NCBI RefSeq assembly: GCF_025263485.1
Contig: NZ_CP079863.1
Location: forward strand, 310,001-374,000
From: Mycobacterium sp. SMC-2
Lineage (GTDB): Bacteria; Actinomycetota; Actinomycetes; Mycobacteriales; Mycobacteriaceae
Direction: 5' to 3'
DNA: 64,000 nt
Positions 15,970 through 26,948 of the stretch are shown here, piece after piece (within the stretch, counting starts at the first letter, position 1; the number at the start of each line of letters is the position of its first letter). A program made the translations under genes and the position numbers. The notes under the pieces are model-generated. The model made no database searches. It saw nothing but the letters and a program-made list of their open reading frames with translations, and was not told where the DNA came from.

Positions 15970-18900
15970 CGGCTCCCCCTTTCCACACCCCGTCGCTGAT
16001 CCGCGCGTTGCCGGTCTCGGTGGTGGCACCCGAGCGGGACTGGTACTCGCCGATCAGGCGCAGCAGGTCCTCGCCCTGCGGCCGCCGCCCCGGCCGGATG
16101 TCGCACGAGCCGGCCTTCGATTCCTGGATCTGCACGTTGGGGTCCAGCGTCACGCCGAGCAGGTCGTTGGCCGCGTCCCCGCTGACCACCGCGTCGCTGC
16201 CGACGCCCCAGTGGTACGGCAGCCCGACCTGGTGCACGGTGTGGCCGTTGATCACCAGCGGGGCAACACGTTTGGTGACCAGCACCCGGGCCTCGATCGC
16301 CGCGCGGGGCGAGATGATGGTGGCCCACCCGTAGGGCTCGAGGCCACGTTCGGCGGCCAGCTCCTCCGATACCTCGCAGAACATCTCCGGCTGCAGCTCC
16401 GAGAGGTAGGGCAGCCAGCGACTCATCCCGCCGGCGGTGTGATGCTCGGTCAGCCGGTAGGTGGTGAACACGTAGGGATACACGTCGGCGCCGGGCTCCC
16501 CGGCGCTGGGCGCGCTCAGATTGTCCTTGCGCGGGAACGTGATTCGCGCCGGGTTCCGCTGTTGCGGATACAACGCGTTGGCGACCGGGGACTCCTGCGG
16601 CTCGTAGTGCGTCGGCAGCGGCCCGTCGACCATCCCCTTGGGGGCGAACAGCCAGCCCTTGCCGTCGGCCTGCATGATGAACGGGTCGTCGCCGGCCAGC
16701 GCGTCGGGCCCGCCGACGTCGGGATCGGGCCGGCTGCCCGGCGCCCGGTCCGCCACGAAGTCGGGCACGTCGTAACCCACCCACCGCCGCTGGTCTGGGT
16801 CCCACCACACGTACCGCTTGCGTTCGCTCCACGGCTTGCCGTCCGGGTCGGCCGAGGCGCGGTTGTAGAGGATCCTGCGGTCGGCCGGCCACGCCCAGCC
16901 CCACTCGTGCTGGCTGCGCGACGGTCCGCCCTGCGGGACGCGGCGCGCGGCCTGGTTGGCGGCGTTGGCGTAGACGCCGGTGTAGATCCAGCAGCCCGCG
17001 GCGGTCGCCCCGTCGGCGCGCAACTCGGTGTACGAGGACAACGGGTCGCGCCCGGCGACGTGATAGCCGTTGATTTCGGCCAGCACCGCCTCGCCGTCCG
17101 GGTCGCCGTGCTCGTCGGCGGGGTAGTCCCACGTCAGATCCAGCAGGGGCCGGTCGCGCTCGTCGGCGGAGCCGGCCAGCCGCTGGCGGATGCGCCTGCC
17201 CAGCTCGTAGAAGAAGGCCAGTTCGCTCTGGCAGTCGCCCGGCGGCGCGACGGCCTTGTGCCGCCACTGCAGCAGCCGCTGCGTCTGGGTGAACGAGCCG
17301 GCCTTCTCCACGTGCGAGGCCGCGGGCAGGAAGAACACCTCGGTCTCGATGTCCTCGGTTTTCAGTTCGCCCGAGGCGATCTCGGGACCGTCCTTCCACC
17401 AGGTGGCCGACTCGATGAGGTTGAGGTCGCGGACCACCAGCCACTTGAGGTGGGACATGCCGAGCCGCTGCATGCGGCCGTGCGCCGAGCCGACCGCGGG
17501 GTTCTGGCCCAGCAGGAAGTAGCCCTCGACCTCGTCGGCCAACATCCCCATCACGGTCTGATAGGTGCCGTGCGGACCGGACAGCCGCGGCAGGTAGTCG
17601 TAGGCCCAGTCGTTGTCCTCGGTGGCCGCGTCGCCCCACCACGCCTTGAGCAGGCTGATCGTGTAGGCGTCCGCGTTGGCCCAGAAGCCTTTCTGTTGCT
17701 TCGATCCGACCGCGTCGAGATAGTCGGCCAGGCTGTCGTGCATGCCGGCCTTGGGCATCGGCAGGTAGCCGGGCAGCAGGTTGAACAGCGTCGGGATGTC
17801 GGTGGAGCCCTGGATGCTGGCGTGGCCGCGCAGCGCCATGATGCCGCTGCCCGGGCGGCCGACGTTTCCCATCAGCAGCTGCAGAATCGTTGCGGTGCGG
17901 ATGAATTGGGCCCCCAGGGTGTGCTGCGTCCATCCGACGGCGTACGCGAAGCAGGTGGTGCGCTCGCGCCCCGAGTTCTCCACGATGGAGCGGGCGAGGT
18001 AGTCGAAATCCTCCCGGCCGATGCCGCAGACGTCGGCGACCATCTCCGGGGTGTAGCGGGCGTAGTGCCGCTTGAGGATCTGGAATACCGTGCGCGGGTG
18101 CTGCAGGGTCTCGTCCCGCTTCACCCTGGCGTGCGCGAGCGGCGGTCCCCCGCTGCCGTGTTCGTCGCCCGCCGCGCGCGCCGAGGCCTCGGCGCCGTGC
18201 TCCGCGCCGCCGGGGCTTGACCCGTCCGGGTCGGCGTACGCCCACGTGGACATGTCGTAGTGGCCGGACTCGGGGTCGAAGCCGGAGAACAAGCCGTTCA
18301 GATCTTCGGTGTCCCTGAACTTTTCGTTGATCAGCGTGGCGGCGTTGGTGTAGGCGACGACGTACTCCTTGAACCACAGATCGTTGGCCAGCACGTGGTT
18401 GATGAGGGCGCCGAGCAGCACCACGTCCGAACCGGCCCGGATCGGGATGTGCCGGTCCGACACCGCGGACGTGCGGGTGAATCGGGGGTCGACGTGGATC
18501 ACCCGCGCGCCGCGGGCCCGGGCCTCCTCGACCCACTGATACCCCACCGGATGACACTCGGCCATGTTGGAGCCCTGGATCACGATGCAATCGGCGTTGG
18601 CCATGTCCTGCAGTGTCTGGGTGGCGCCGCCGCGCCCGAAGGAGGCTCCCAGACCGGGAACCGTGGCGGAGTGTCAAATACGGGCTTGGTTCTCGATCTG
18701 GATGGCGCCCGCCGCGGTGAAGAGCTTCTTGATGAGATAGTTCTCTTCGTTGTCCAGGGTGGCCCCGCCGAGTGCGGCGATACCCATGGTGCGACGCAAC
18801 AGGTTGCCCTTCTTGTCGATGTCCTGCCAGGTGTGGCGGCGGGATTCGACGAAGCGGTCGGCGATCATGTCGATCGCGGTGTCCAGCGCCAGCGGCTGCC

Positions 18901-19243
18901 ATTCAGTGGCCCGCGGCGGACGGTAGAGCACCTGCAGCTGCCGGCCCGGGGAGTTCACCAGCTGTTCGCTGGCAGCGCCCTTGGGGCACAAGCGGCCTCG
19001 CGAGATCGGCGAGTCCGGGTCCCCCTCGATCTGGACGACGCGCTCGTCCTTGACGTACACCCGCTGCCCGCAACCGACCGCGCAATACGGACAGATGCTT
19101 TGCACCACCCGGTCGGCCGTCGTCGTGCGCGGCATGACGGCGCGGGTCTGCCTCGAGGTGACGGCCGACCCGCGGCCGAGCTTGTCTCCCGAACGCAACT
19201 GACGCACGACGGGCCATTCCAGGAAAAGCTTGCGCATAGCCAT
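15932..19243 (-). CDS. fdnG: selenocysteine-containing formate dehydrogenase catalytic subunit
   Basis: A 1103-residue molybdopterin enzyme oxidising formate to CO2. The frame is broken only by TGA at 18674-18676, which corresponds to Sec190: the context ARI-Sec-HSATV aligns with the active-site Sec-His of formate dehydrogenases, and both halves lie in one frame. The N-terminal 4Fe-4S motif is CPYCAVGC (Cys51, Cys54, Cys58) plus Cys86 in RLCPKG. The bis-MGD domains follow (VDPRFTRTSA, AYAVGWTQHT), and the MGD-binding C-terminal domain lies near residues 960-1080. No twin-arginine signal is present at the start, so the enzyme probably faces the cytoplasm. ATG 19243 or 19237 is the start. It lies 40 bases downstream of selD and is the molybdenum subunit of a membrane-bound complex with the next two genes. 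Confidence 0.93.
18644..18662 (-). promoter_or_regulatory. SECIS element directing selenocysteine insertion
   Basis: In the mRNA, eleven bases after the UGA, GGUUCCC and GGGAGCC pair over seven base pairs (one G-U) around a GGUCU loop. The E. coli fdhF SECIS has the same GGUCU in its apical loop and the same eleven-base distance from UGA to the GGUU of its upper stem; this loop is what SelB binds. It lies within the coding region, as bacterial SECIS elements do. Confidence 0.88.
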
Positions 19244-19283
19244 GGCCTTTACCCTAGTGCGGGCTGCCGAAACCCCGCCGGAT

Positions 19284-20276
19284 TCAGCGCACCACGATCG
19301 TGTGCTCACCGCGCGGCACCAGCTCCCCGATCACGGGCGCGCCCGGGATCTCGCCGGCGATCAGCAGCCCGCCGGAGGTCTGCGCGTCGGCCAGCAACAG
19401 GGCCTCGTCCTCGCCGACCGCGGACAGGTCGACGTGGGGAGCGACCCAGTCGAGGTTGCGCCGCGTGCCCCCGCTGACGTAGCCGGCCGCCAGCGCCTCC
19501 CGCGCGCCCTCCAGGTAGGGCACCGCCGCCGCGTCGACGATCGCCGTCACGCCGCTGGCCCGCGCCAGCTTGTGCAGGTGCCCGAGCAGCCCGAAACCGG
19601 TTATGTCCGTTGCGCATTCGACGCCTGCCGCCAGCGCCGCGGCGGCCGCGGCGGCGTTCAACGTGGTCATCGCCTCGATCGCGTGCTCGAAGCGCTCGCC
19701 GGTGGCCTTGTGCCTGCTGTTGAGCACGCCGACGCCGAGCGGCTTGGTCAACGACAGCGGCGCGCCGGGCTTGCCGGAGTCGTTGCGCAACAACCGATTC
19801 GGATCCGCGATCCCGGTGACGGCCAACCCGTACTTGGGCTCCGGGTCGTCGACGCTGTGCCCGCCGGCGAGGTGGCAGCCGGCCAGGCCGCAGACGTCCA
19901 GTCCGCCGCGCAGCGTCTCGGCCGCCAACTCGAAGGGCAGCACGTCACGCGGCCAGCCCAGCAGGTTCACCGCCACCACCGGACGCCCGCCCATCGCGTA
20001 GACGTCGGACAGGGCGTTGGTGGCCGCGATGCGTCCCCAGTCGTAGGCGTCGTCCACCACCGGGGTGAAGAAGTCCGTCGTCGCGATCAGCGCCGTGCCG
20101 CCCTCGATGCGCACCGCCGCCGCGTCGTCGCCGTGCTCCAGCCCGACCAGCAGCTCGCCGGCCGGGTCGCGCGGGGCCCCCACCCCCAACCCGCGGACGA
20201 CGTCCTCCAGCTCGCCGGGCGGGATCTTGCATGCGCAGCCGCCGCCGTGGGCGTACTGGGTCAGTCGATAGGTCAC
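19284..20276 (-). CDS. selD: selenophosphate synthetase SelD
   Basis: A 330-residue enzyme that makes selenophosphate from selenide and ATP for Sec-tRNA synthesis. The catalytic motif near the N-terminus is GGGCACKI (Cys14, Cys16, Lys17), a cysteine rather than a selenocysteine form. The Asp-rich metal/ATP site DFFTPVVDD lies at about residues 59-67 and the AIR-synthase fold follows. I chose GTG 20276 because the family N-terminus (YRLTQYAHGGGC) begins there and the upstream frame runs into the tRNA gene. It is the first gene of the selD-formate dehydrogenase operon and is divergent from tRNA-Sec. Confidence 0.93.
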   Translation of the reverse strand: MTYRLTQYAHGGGCACKIPPGELEDVVRGLGVGAPRDPAGELLVGLEHGDDAAAVRIEGGTALIATTDFFTPVVDDAYDWGRIAATNALSDVYAMGGRPVVAVNLLGWPRDVLPFELAAETLRGGLDVCGLAGCHLAGGHSVDDPEPKYGLAVTGIADPNRLLRNDSGKPGAPLSLTKPLGVGVLNSRHKATGERFEHAIEAMTTLNAAAAAAALAAGVECATDITGFGLLGHLHKLARASGVTAIVDAAAVPYLEGAREALAAGYVSGGTRRNLDWVAPHVDLSAVGEDEALLLADAQTSGGLLIAGEIPGAPVIGELVPRGEHTIVVR

Positions 20277-20281
20277 GGATA

Positions 20282-20287
20282 CATAAT
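20282..20287 (+). promoter_or_regulatory. candidate -10 element for tRNA-Sec
   Basis: CATAAT, one mismatch from TATAAT, lies 16 bases before the mature 5' end of the tRNA. I see no convincing -35 element. The same 27-base gap must also carry the selD start signals on the other strand. Confidence 0.35.
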
Positions 20288-20303
20288 CGTTGGCATGGTC
20301 CGA

Positions 20304-20398
20304 GGAGGCGTGTCCGGTCTGGTGACCGGCGCGGTCTTCAAAACCGTCGAACGGCAGACGCTGCCGCTGGCGGGTTCGATTCCCGTCCGCCTCCGCCA
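20304..20398 (+). tRNA. selC: tRNA-Sec (anticodon TCA)
   Basis: A 95-base gene, the same length as E. coli selC. The acceptor strand GGAGGCG pairs with CGCCTCC, followed by discriminator G and an encoded CCA. The D-arm has a six-pair stem (CCGGTC/GACCGG) with a TGGT loop. The anticodon stem CGGT/ACCG encloses CTTCAAA, giving TCA. The long variable arm pairs CGGCAG with CTGCCG, and the T-arm is GCGGG-TTCGATT-CCCGT. A six-pair D-stem, tiny D-loop, UGA-reading anticodon and long extra arm are diagnostic of tRNA-Sec. The eighth acceptor pair typical of bacterial tRNA-Sec would be a T-C mismatch here. Confidence 0.96.
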
Positions 20399-20416
20399 TA
20401 CTTCGTCGGGCCTGAC

Positions 20417-21696
<1,280 letters not shown>

Positions 21697-21709
<13 letters not shown>

Positions 21710-23406
21710 CCACCGCCGGGCACGTCGACCACGGCAAGTCGACGCTGCTGCACCGGCTCACCGGCATGTGGCCGGACCGGCTCGCCGAGGAGCGGCGCCG
21801 GGGGCTGACCATCGACCTGGGCTTCGCGTGGACCGAGCTCGCCGGCCGCCAGCTGGCGTTCGTGGACGTGCCCGGCCACGAACGGTTCGTGGCCAACATG
21901 CTTGCGGGGGTGGGCGCGGTTCCGGCGGTGATGTTCGTCGTCGCCGCCACCGAGGGCTGGATGCCGCAGTCCGACGAGCACCTCGCGGCGCTGGACGCCC
22001 TCGGGGTCCGCCACGGGCTGCTGGTCATCAGCAAGGCCGACCTCGCCGATCCGGGTCCGGCCATCGAGCAGGCGCGCCAACGGTTCGCCGTGACGTCGCT
22101 GGCCGACGCCCCCGTCGCGATCGGCGCCGACCTGGAGCGGGTACGCGCGGAACTGGTGGCGCTGACCGACCGGCTGCCGGTCCCGGATCCGGACGCCGAC
22201 GTGCGGCTCTGGGTCGACCGCAGCTTCACCGTCCGGGGGGCGGGCACGGTGGTGACCGGCACGCTGGCGGGCGGGACGATCCGGGTGGGCGACGAGCTGG
22301 ACCACGCCGGCCGGCGCGTCACGGTTCGCGGGCTGCAATCGCTGGGCCGCGACCAGGCGGCGGTCGGTGCGGTGGCGCGCGTCGCGCTGAACCTGCGCGG
22401 CGTGGACCGCCGGCACATCGGTCGCGGTGACGCCGTCCGGACGCCGGGCGCGTGGCTCGACACCGCCGAGATCGATGTCGCCCTGCGGTCGGCGGACGCG
22501 CTGCACCGCCAGCTGGTCCTGCACGTCGGGTCCGCGGCCGTGCCGGTGCGGGTGCGTCAGCTGGGGGAGGCGGCGGCCCGGCTGCGGCTGGCGCGGCAGC
22601 TGCCGCTGCGTGTCGGAGACGTCGGGCTGCTGCGCGATCCCGGGGAACACCGTATCGCCGCGGGGATCGAAGTGCTCGACGTCGCCCCGCCGGCGCTGCG
22701 CCGCAGGGGCGCGGCGCGGGATCGTGCCGCGGAGCTGGCGACCGGCCGGGTCCGGCCGCCCGATTGCGCCCGGGCGGCCGAACTGCGAGCGATGGGCCTG
22801 CCGCTTGCCGGGCAGCGGGTGGGCGACTGGGTGGTGGGCCCCGACTGGTGGGCCGGGCGGCGGGAGTGCGCGACCGCGGCGGTGCGGAGCTGGGCGGACG
22901 ACCACGATGTCGCGGCGGGGATGCCGCTGGAAACGCTGCGGCAGCGGGTCGGGCTGCCCGCCGCCGAACTACTGCCGGCGCTGCTCGCGGGCACGGGCCT
23001 TCAGGTGGTCGACGGGCTGGTCCGCTCGCCGGGCGCGGGCCTGCCGGCCCGCGTCGACAAGGCGGTGCGCACCATCGAGGAGTGGCTGGCCGCCGAGCCT
23101 TTTCGGGCGCCGGAGGCCGATGAGCTGGCCGAGCTCAAGCTCGGGCCCCGGGAGCTGGCCGCGGCGGTGCGCGCCGGGCGGCTGACGCGGATCGCCGACG
23201 GCGTCGTGCTGGGATCCGGCGCGCTGGACCGGGCGGCCACCGTCCTCGCCGCGTTGCCGCAGCCGTTCACCGTCAGCGACGCGCGCCGCGCGCTGGGCAC
23301 CAGCCGGCGGGTCGCCGTCCCGCTGCTGGAGCAGCTCGACGCCCGGCGCGTCACCAGGCGGGCCCCGGACGGCACCCGGGTCGTGCTCGCTACAGCCGCT
23401 CCTTGA
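21697..23406 (+). CDS. selB: selenocysteine-specific elongation factor SelB
   Basis: A 569-residue translational GTPase that delivers Sec-tRNA-Sec to UGA codons marked by a SECIS. G1 is GHVDHGKS (residues 8-15), G3 DVPGHE and G4 SKAD; an EF-Tu-like domain 2 follows and the C-terminal third forms the winged-helix repeats that bind SECIS RNA. The ATG at 21697 lies within the end of selA. It converges on yqeY with a 17-base overlap. Because the only SECIS visible here lies in the formate dehydrogenase gene opposite, the two are clear functional partners. Confidence 0.94.
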
Positions 23407-23854
23407 CGGCCGCCGACAACCGGGCCCCGTCGGCCTTGCCGGCCGCGATCGCGGTGGCCGCCTTCATCACCATGCCCATCTGCTTCATGCTCGGGCGCTC
23501 GCCGATCTCCTCGGCGACCTGGGCGATGGCGGTGTCGGCGACATCGGCCACTTCGGCCTCGGTGAGCGGCGTCGGCAAATACTCGTCGATGATCCGCGCC
23601 TCGGCGTGTTCGTTGGCGGCGAGCTCGCCGCGGCCGTTCTGGGTGTAGATCTCCGCCGACTCGGCACGCTTGCGGGACTCCCGCGCCAGCACCTTGATCA
23701 CTTCGTCGTCGGAGAGTTCCCTGGCCTGTTTGCCGGAGACCTCCTCGGTTTGAATCGCAGCGAGCAGTAGGCGCAGGGTCGCCGTGCGCAGCTTGTCCTT
23801 GCTCTTCATCGCATCGGTCAGGTCGGCCCGCAGCCGGGACTTGAGTTCGGCCAT
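23390..23854 (-). CDS. YqeY/GatB-related domain protein (Rv3688c counterpart)
   Basis: A 154-residue helical protein of the GatB/YqeY family, whose fold resembles the tail domain of the amidotransferase subunit GatB. The start MAELKSRLRADLTDAMK at 23854 and the ERPSMKQMGMVMKA segment near residue 125 are family hallmarks. Its function is not established; a link to aminoacyl-tRNA handling is suggested for the family. In H37Rv, as I recall it, this gene is next to rsfB; here about 20 kb separate them. Confidence 0.9.
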   Translation of the reverse strand: MAELKSRLRADLTDAMKSKDKLRTATLRLLLAAIQTEEVSGKQARELSDDEVIKVLARESRKRAESAEIYTQNGRGELAANEHAEARIIDEYLPTPLTEAEVADVADTAIAQVAEEIGERPSMKQMGMVMKAATAIAAGKADGARLSAAVKERL

Positions 23855-23925
23855 GCCAGAGACGCTACGCGCCGACAGTCTGGCCATGATTGAGAAATGC
23901 CCGGACCACCGACAGGATGGAGCCC

Positions 23926-23970
23926 ATGACGACTGACGGGCCCGCCCGCAAACACCGCGGAACACGGTGA
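23926..23970 (+). CDS. 14-codon upstream ORF coupled to the Rv3689-like gene
   Basis: ATG 23926 begins a 14-residue frame ending in a TGA that shares bases with the next gene's GTG (GTGA at 23967-23970). AGGA and GGAG lie eight and three bases upstream of the ATG, whereas the downstream GTG has no ribosome site of its own. The peptide is basic at its C-terminal end (RKHRGTR). Either it is a translational-coupling leader, or it marks misassigned translation of the following gene. Confidence 0.4.
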   Translation: MTTDGPARKHRGTR

Positions 23971-25136
23971 CCGCGCCGCCGCCCGGCTATCCGGTTGGCC
24001 CGCCACCCGGCTACGGCCCGCCACCCGGCTACGGCCCCCCACCCGGCTACGGCCCGCCACCCGGCTACGGCCCCCCACCCGGCTACGGTCCTCCTGCGGG
24101 ATACGGTCCCCCTGCGGGATACGGACCGCCGCCGGGGTGGCAAAACGGCCCGCCGCAACTGATTCCGGGAGCGATCAAGCCCGGCATCATCCCGCTGCGA
24201 CCGCTGACCCTTGGCGACATCTTCAACGGCGCGGTCGGCTACGTCCGGGCCAATCCCAAGGCGACGCTCGGGCTGACCGCCATCGTGGTGGTGGCCATCC
24301 AGATCGTCACCAAGGTCGCCTTTTTCGGACCGCTGGCGTCCTACAGCAGGTTTACGACCGGCCAGGCCGACGAGCTGACCACGGGAGTTATCGGCGCGTG
24401 GTTGACGTCGGTGGGCGCCGGCGCCTTGGTGGCCTGGCTCGGCGGCGTGCTGCTGTCGGGAATGCTCACCGTCATCGTCGGGCGTGCGGTGTTCGGCTCG
24501 CCGATCACCATCGGTGAAACCTGGGTCAAGATCCGTGGCCGGCTGCTGCCCCTGCTCGGGCTGGCGCTGCTGGAAGGCGGCGCGGTAGCGGTTATCGCCG
24601 GCCTGGTCGCGGTGATCATCGCGGTGCTGGCGGCCATCGGCAGCCCGGCGGCGGCGGTGGTCTTGGGTCTGCCTCTGGCGCTGGCTGTGATCGCGTTGCT
24701 GGTCTACCTGTACACGGTCCTGTCGTTCGCGCCCGTGCTGATCGTGCTGGAGCGCCTGCCCGTCCTGGCTGCCATCACCCGATCGTTTGCGCTGGTCCGC
24801 AACGGCTTTTGGCGGGTGCTCGGCATCCGGCTGCTGACGGTTCTGGTGACATCGGTTGTCGCGGGCGCGGTCGCGGTGCCGTTCAACATCGTCAGCCAGA
24901 TCTTCCTCGTCACCCCGTCCACCGGGGCCTTCTTGGTCAGCACCGCGGTCACGTCGGTAGGCGCCGCGATCGGCGAGATCATCACCGCCCCGTTCAACGC
25001 CGGAGTCATCACGCTGCTCTATACCGACCGCCGAATGCGCGCCGAGGCTTTCGATCTAGTGCTGCAGACCGGCGCCGCAGGCGGGCCATACGGGACGGCG
25101 TCCACCGACAATCTCTGGCTGACGCGGCCGGTCTGA
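23967..25136 (+). CDS. Rv3689-like membrane protein with GPPPGY repeats
   Basis: A 389-residue protein. The first 60 residues are proline/glycine/tyrosine repeats (five GPPPGY, two GPPAGY, one GPPPGW), followed by about six membrane segments between residues 95 and 350, resembling the membrane domain found in glycerophosphodiester phosphodiesterase-type proteins (GDIFNGAVGYVRANPKA). No catalytic phosphodiesterase domain is present. It heads the Rv3689-Rv3693 operon containing DUF4129, DUF4350, MoxR and DUF58 proteins, a set that often acts together at the cell envelope. The GTG start shares bases with the stop of a short upstream frame. Confidence 0.85.
   Translation: MTAPPPGYPVGPPPGYGPPPGYGPPPGYGPPPGYGPPPGYGPPAGYGPPAGYGPPPGWQNGPPQLIPGAIKPGIIPLRPLTLGDIFNGAVGYVRANPKATLGLTAIVVVAIQIVTKVAFFGPLASYSRFTTGQADELTTGVIGAWLTSVGAGALVAWLGGVLLSGMLTVIVGRAVFGSPITIGETWVKIRGRLLPLLGLALLEGGAVAVIAGLVAVIIAVLAAIGSPAAAVVLGLPLALAVIALLVYLYTVLSFAPVLIVLERLPVLAAITRSFALVRNGFWRVLGIRLLTVLVTSVVAGAVAVPFNIVSQIFLVTPSTGAFLVSTAVTSVGAAIGEIITAPFNAGVITLLYTDRRMRAEAFDLVLQTGAAGGPYGTASTDNLWLTRPV
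23997..24140 (+). repeat. 18-bp in-frame tandem repeat encoding GPPPGY
   Basis: Eight consecutive 18-base units. The first five are nearly identical (GGCCCGCCACCCGGCTAC, with one C/G variant position), the next two are diverged (GPPAGY) and the last encodes GPPPGW. The array stays in frame within the Rv3689-like gene. The near-identity of five units suggests recent slippage, so copy number may vary among strains. Confidence 0.9.
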
Positions 25137-25150
25137 GGACGAGTAAGACA

Positions 25151-25804
25151 GTGCCCTCCATCGACATCGACCGCGATGCCGCGCACCAGGCCGCGCAGGA
25201 CGAGCTGAACAAACCGATCTACTCCAAGGGCTCGGCGGGTGAACAGGTAGCCGAGTGGATCAACGAGATGATCTACCGGTTGCTGCAGAAGACCGCCTCG
25301 TTTCCCGGTGGGTGGCTCACGGCGACGGTGCTTTTCATCATGCTGGCGATCGCGCTGGCGGCCGCCATCCACATCGCGCGGCGCACCATGCGCACCAACC
25401 GGGGCGGCGACTACCAGCTGTTCGAAGCCGCACAGCTCACCGCGGCCCAGCATCGGGCGACCGCCGAAAACTATGCGGCGCAAGGTGACTGGGCCGCAGC
25501 GATTCGTCACCGACTGCGCGCGGTCGCCCGCCAGCTCGAGGAGACGGGCGTGCTGGACCCGGCGCCCGGCCGTACCGCCAACGAGCTGGCCTTTCATGCC
25601 GGCGCCGCCTTGCCCCATCTCGCTGACGAGTTGTCCCGTGCGGCAACGGCTTTCAACGATGTCACCTACGGTGAGCAACCCGGAACGCAGAGCGCATACC
25701 GGATGATCGCCGACCTCGACGATCACCTGCGGTCACGCTCGGCGGCCGTCCCCGCAGCGCCCGGACATCGCGCCGCGTCCGACTCGTGGGCGCAGGTGCG
25801 GTGA
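25151..25804 (+). CDS. DUF4129 single-pass membrane protein (Rv3690 counterpart)
   Basis: A 217-residue protein with one membrane helix (about residues 58-78, LTATVLFIMLAIALAAAIHI), a short N-terminal part, and a C-terminal DUF4129 domain with the AAQGDWAAAIRHRLRAVARQLEE and GRTANELAFHAG segments. DUF4129 proteins typically accompany MoxR/DUF58 genes, as here, and may scaffold their envelope complex. GTG 25151 is chosen because the protein-like sequence begins there; its stop overlaps the next ATG (GTGATG). Confidence 0.85.
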   Translation: MPSIDIDRDAAHQAAQDELNKPIYSKGSAGEQVAEWINEMIYRLLQKTASFPGGWLTATVLFIMLAIALAAAIHIARRTMRTNRGGDYQLFEAAQLTAAQHRATAENYAAQGDWAAAIRHRLRAVARQLEETGVLDPAPGRTANELAFHAGAALPHLADELSRAATAFNDVTYGEQPGTQSAYRMIADLDDHLRSRSAAVPAAPGHRAASDSWAQVR

Positions 25805-26948
25805 TGGCGACCATCGGGCGTCCCGAAGCCGCCGGCCCGACGGCGGTGCAGCGCTGGCGGTCGTGGCGCTGGGTGATCCTCACCGTGGTGGTGCTCGCCG
25901 TCATCGCCGGCGTCGACGCCTATCTGACCGCGCCGCGGCCCGGCGCCCGCATGGATCCGGCGTCGACGGGTCCCGACGGTGCCCATGCGCTGGTGGCGCT
26001 GCTGCGCGGCGGCGGCGTAGACGTCGTGGTCGCCGACGGCATCGGCGACGTCGAACGGGCGGCACGTCCCGACGCGCTGATCCTGGTGGCGCAGAGCCAG
26101 TACTTGACCGGCCCGCTGTTGGACCGGCTGGCGAATGCGCCCGGTGATCTGCTGTTGGTGGAACCGACGGCACGCACCCGCGAGGCGCTGATGCCCGGCC
26201 TGCGTGTCTCGCCGGCCGGGACGTTCGAAGACACCGATCCGGAGTGCACTCTGCGCGAGGCGACCCGGGCCGGGCCGGTTCGATTCGGGCCCAGCGACAG
26301 CTACCGCGCCACCGACGGCCGGGAGATGACTCGCTGCTACGGTGGCGCGCTGATCCGCTTCCGGGACGGCGGGCGGACCATCACCGCGGTCGGCAGCACC
26401 GACTTCCTGACCAACGGCGCCCTGTTGCAGGAGGGCAACGCCGCCCTGGCGATGAACCTCGCCGGCGCCCGGCCCCGGCTGGTCTGGTACGCGCCGCACC
26501 GCGTCGAGGGTGAACCGGCGCCGCCCGGCTCGATTTTTGACCTCATCCCGCAGAACGTGACGTGGATCGTCTGGCAGCTGTGCCTGGTGGTGCTGCTCGT
26601 CGCTCTGTGGCGCGGCCGGCGCCCCGGCCCGCTGGTGGCCGAGGAGTTGCCCGTCGTGGTGCGCGCGTCCGAGACGGTCGAGGGCCGCGGCCGGCTTTAC
26701 CGTTCCCGCCGGGCGCGCGACCGCGCCGCCGCGGCACTGCGCACCGCCACACTGCAGCGGCTGCTGCCCCGGCTCGGCCTGAGCATCGGGGCCTCGGCCC
26801 CCGCGGTGGCCGCCGCGGTGGCCGGACGCAGCGGGGCCGACCCGGCCTTCGTCTCCTACCAGCTGTACGGCCCGCCCCCGGCGACCGACCACGACCTGCT
26901 ACAACTTGCCCGTGCGCTCGACGACATCGAAAGGCAGGTCACACGGAC

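Noticed and set aside
15957..18902. 981-residue minus-strand and 669-residue plus-strand frames across the formate dehydrogenase
   Set aside because: They are shadow frames of a GC-rich gene; the translations are Arg/Ala/Gly-rich and lack domains, while the true frame carries all the catalytic motifs.
15932..19309. Formate dehydrogenase read as two genes or a nonsense-disrupted pseudogene
   Set aside because: Both parts are in one frame, the TGA falls at the active-site Sec position, a SECIS hairpin follows at the right distance, and selA, selB, selD and tRNA-Sec are adjacent.
23997..24140. Possible CRISPR or direct-repeat array
   Set aside because: The 18-base units are contiguous with no spacers and are in frame with an expressed membrane protein.
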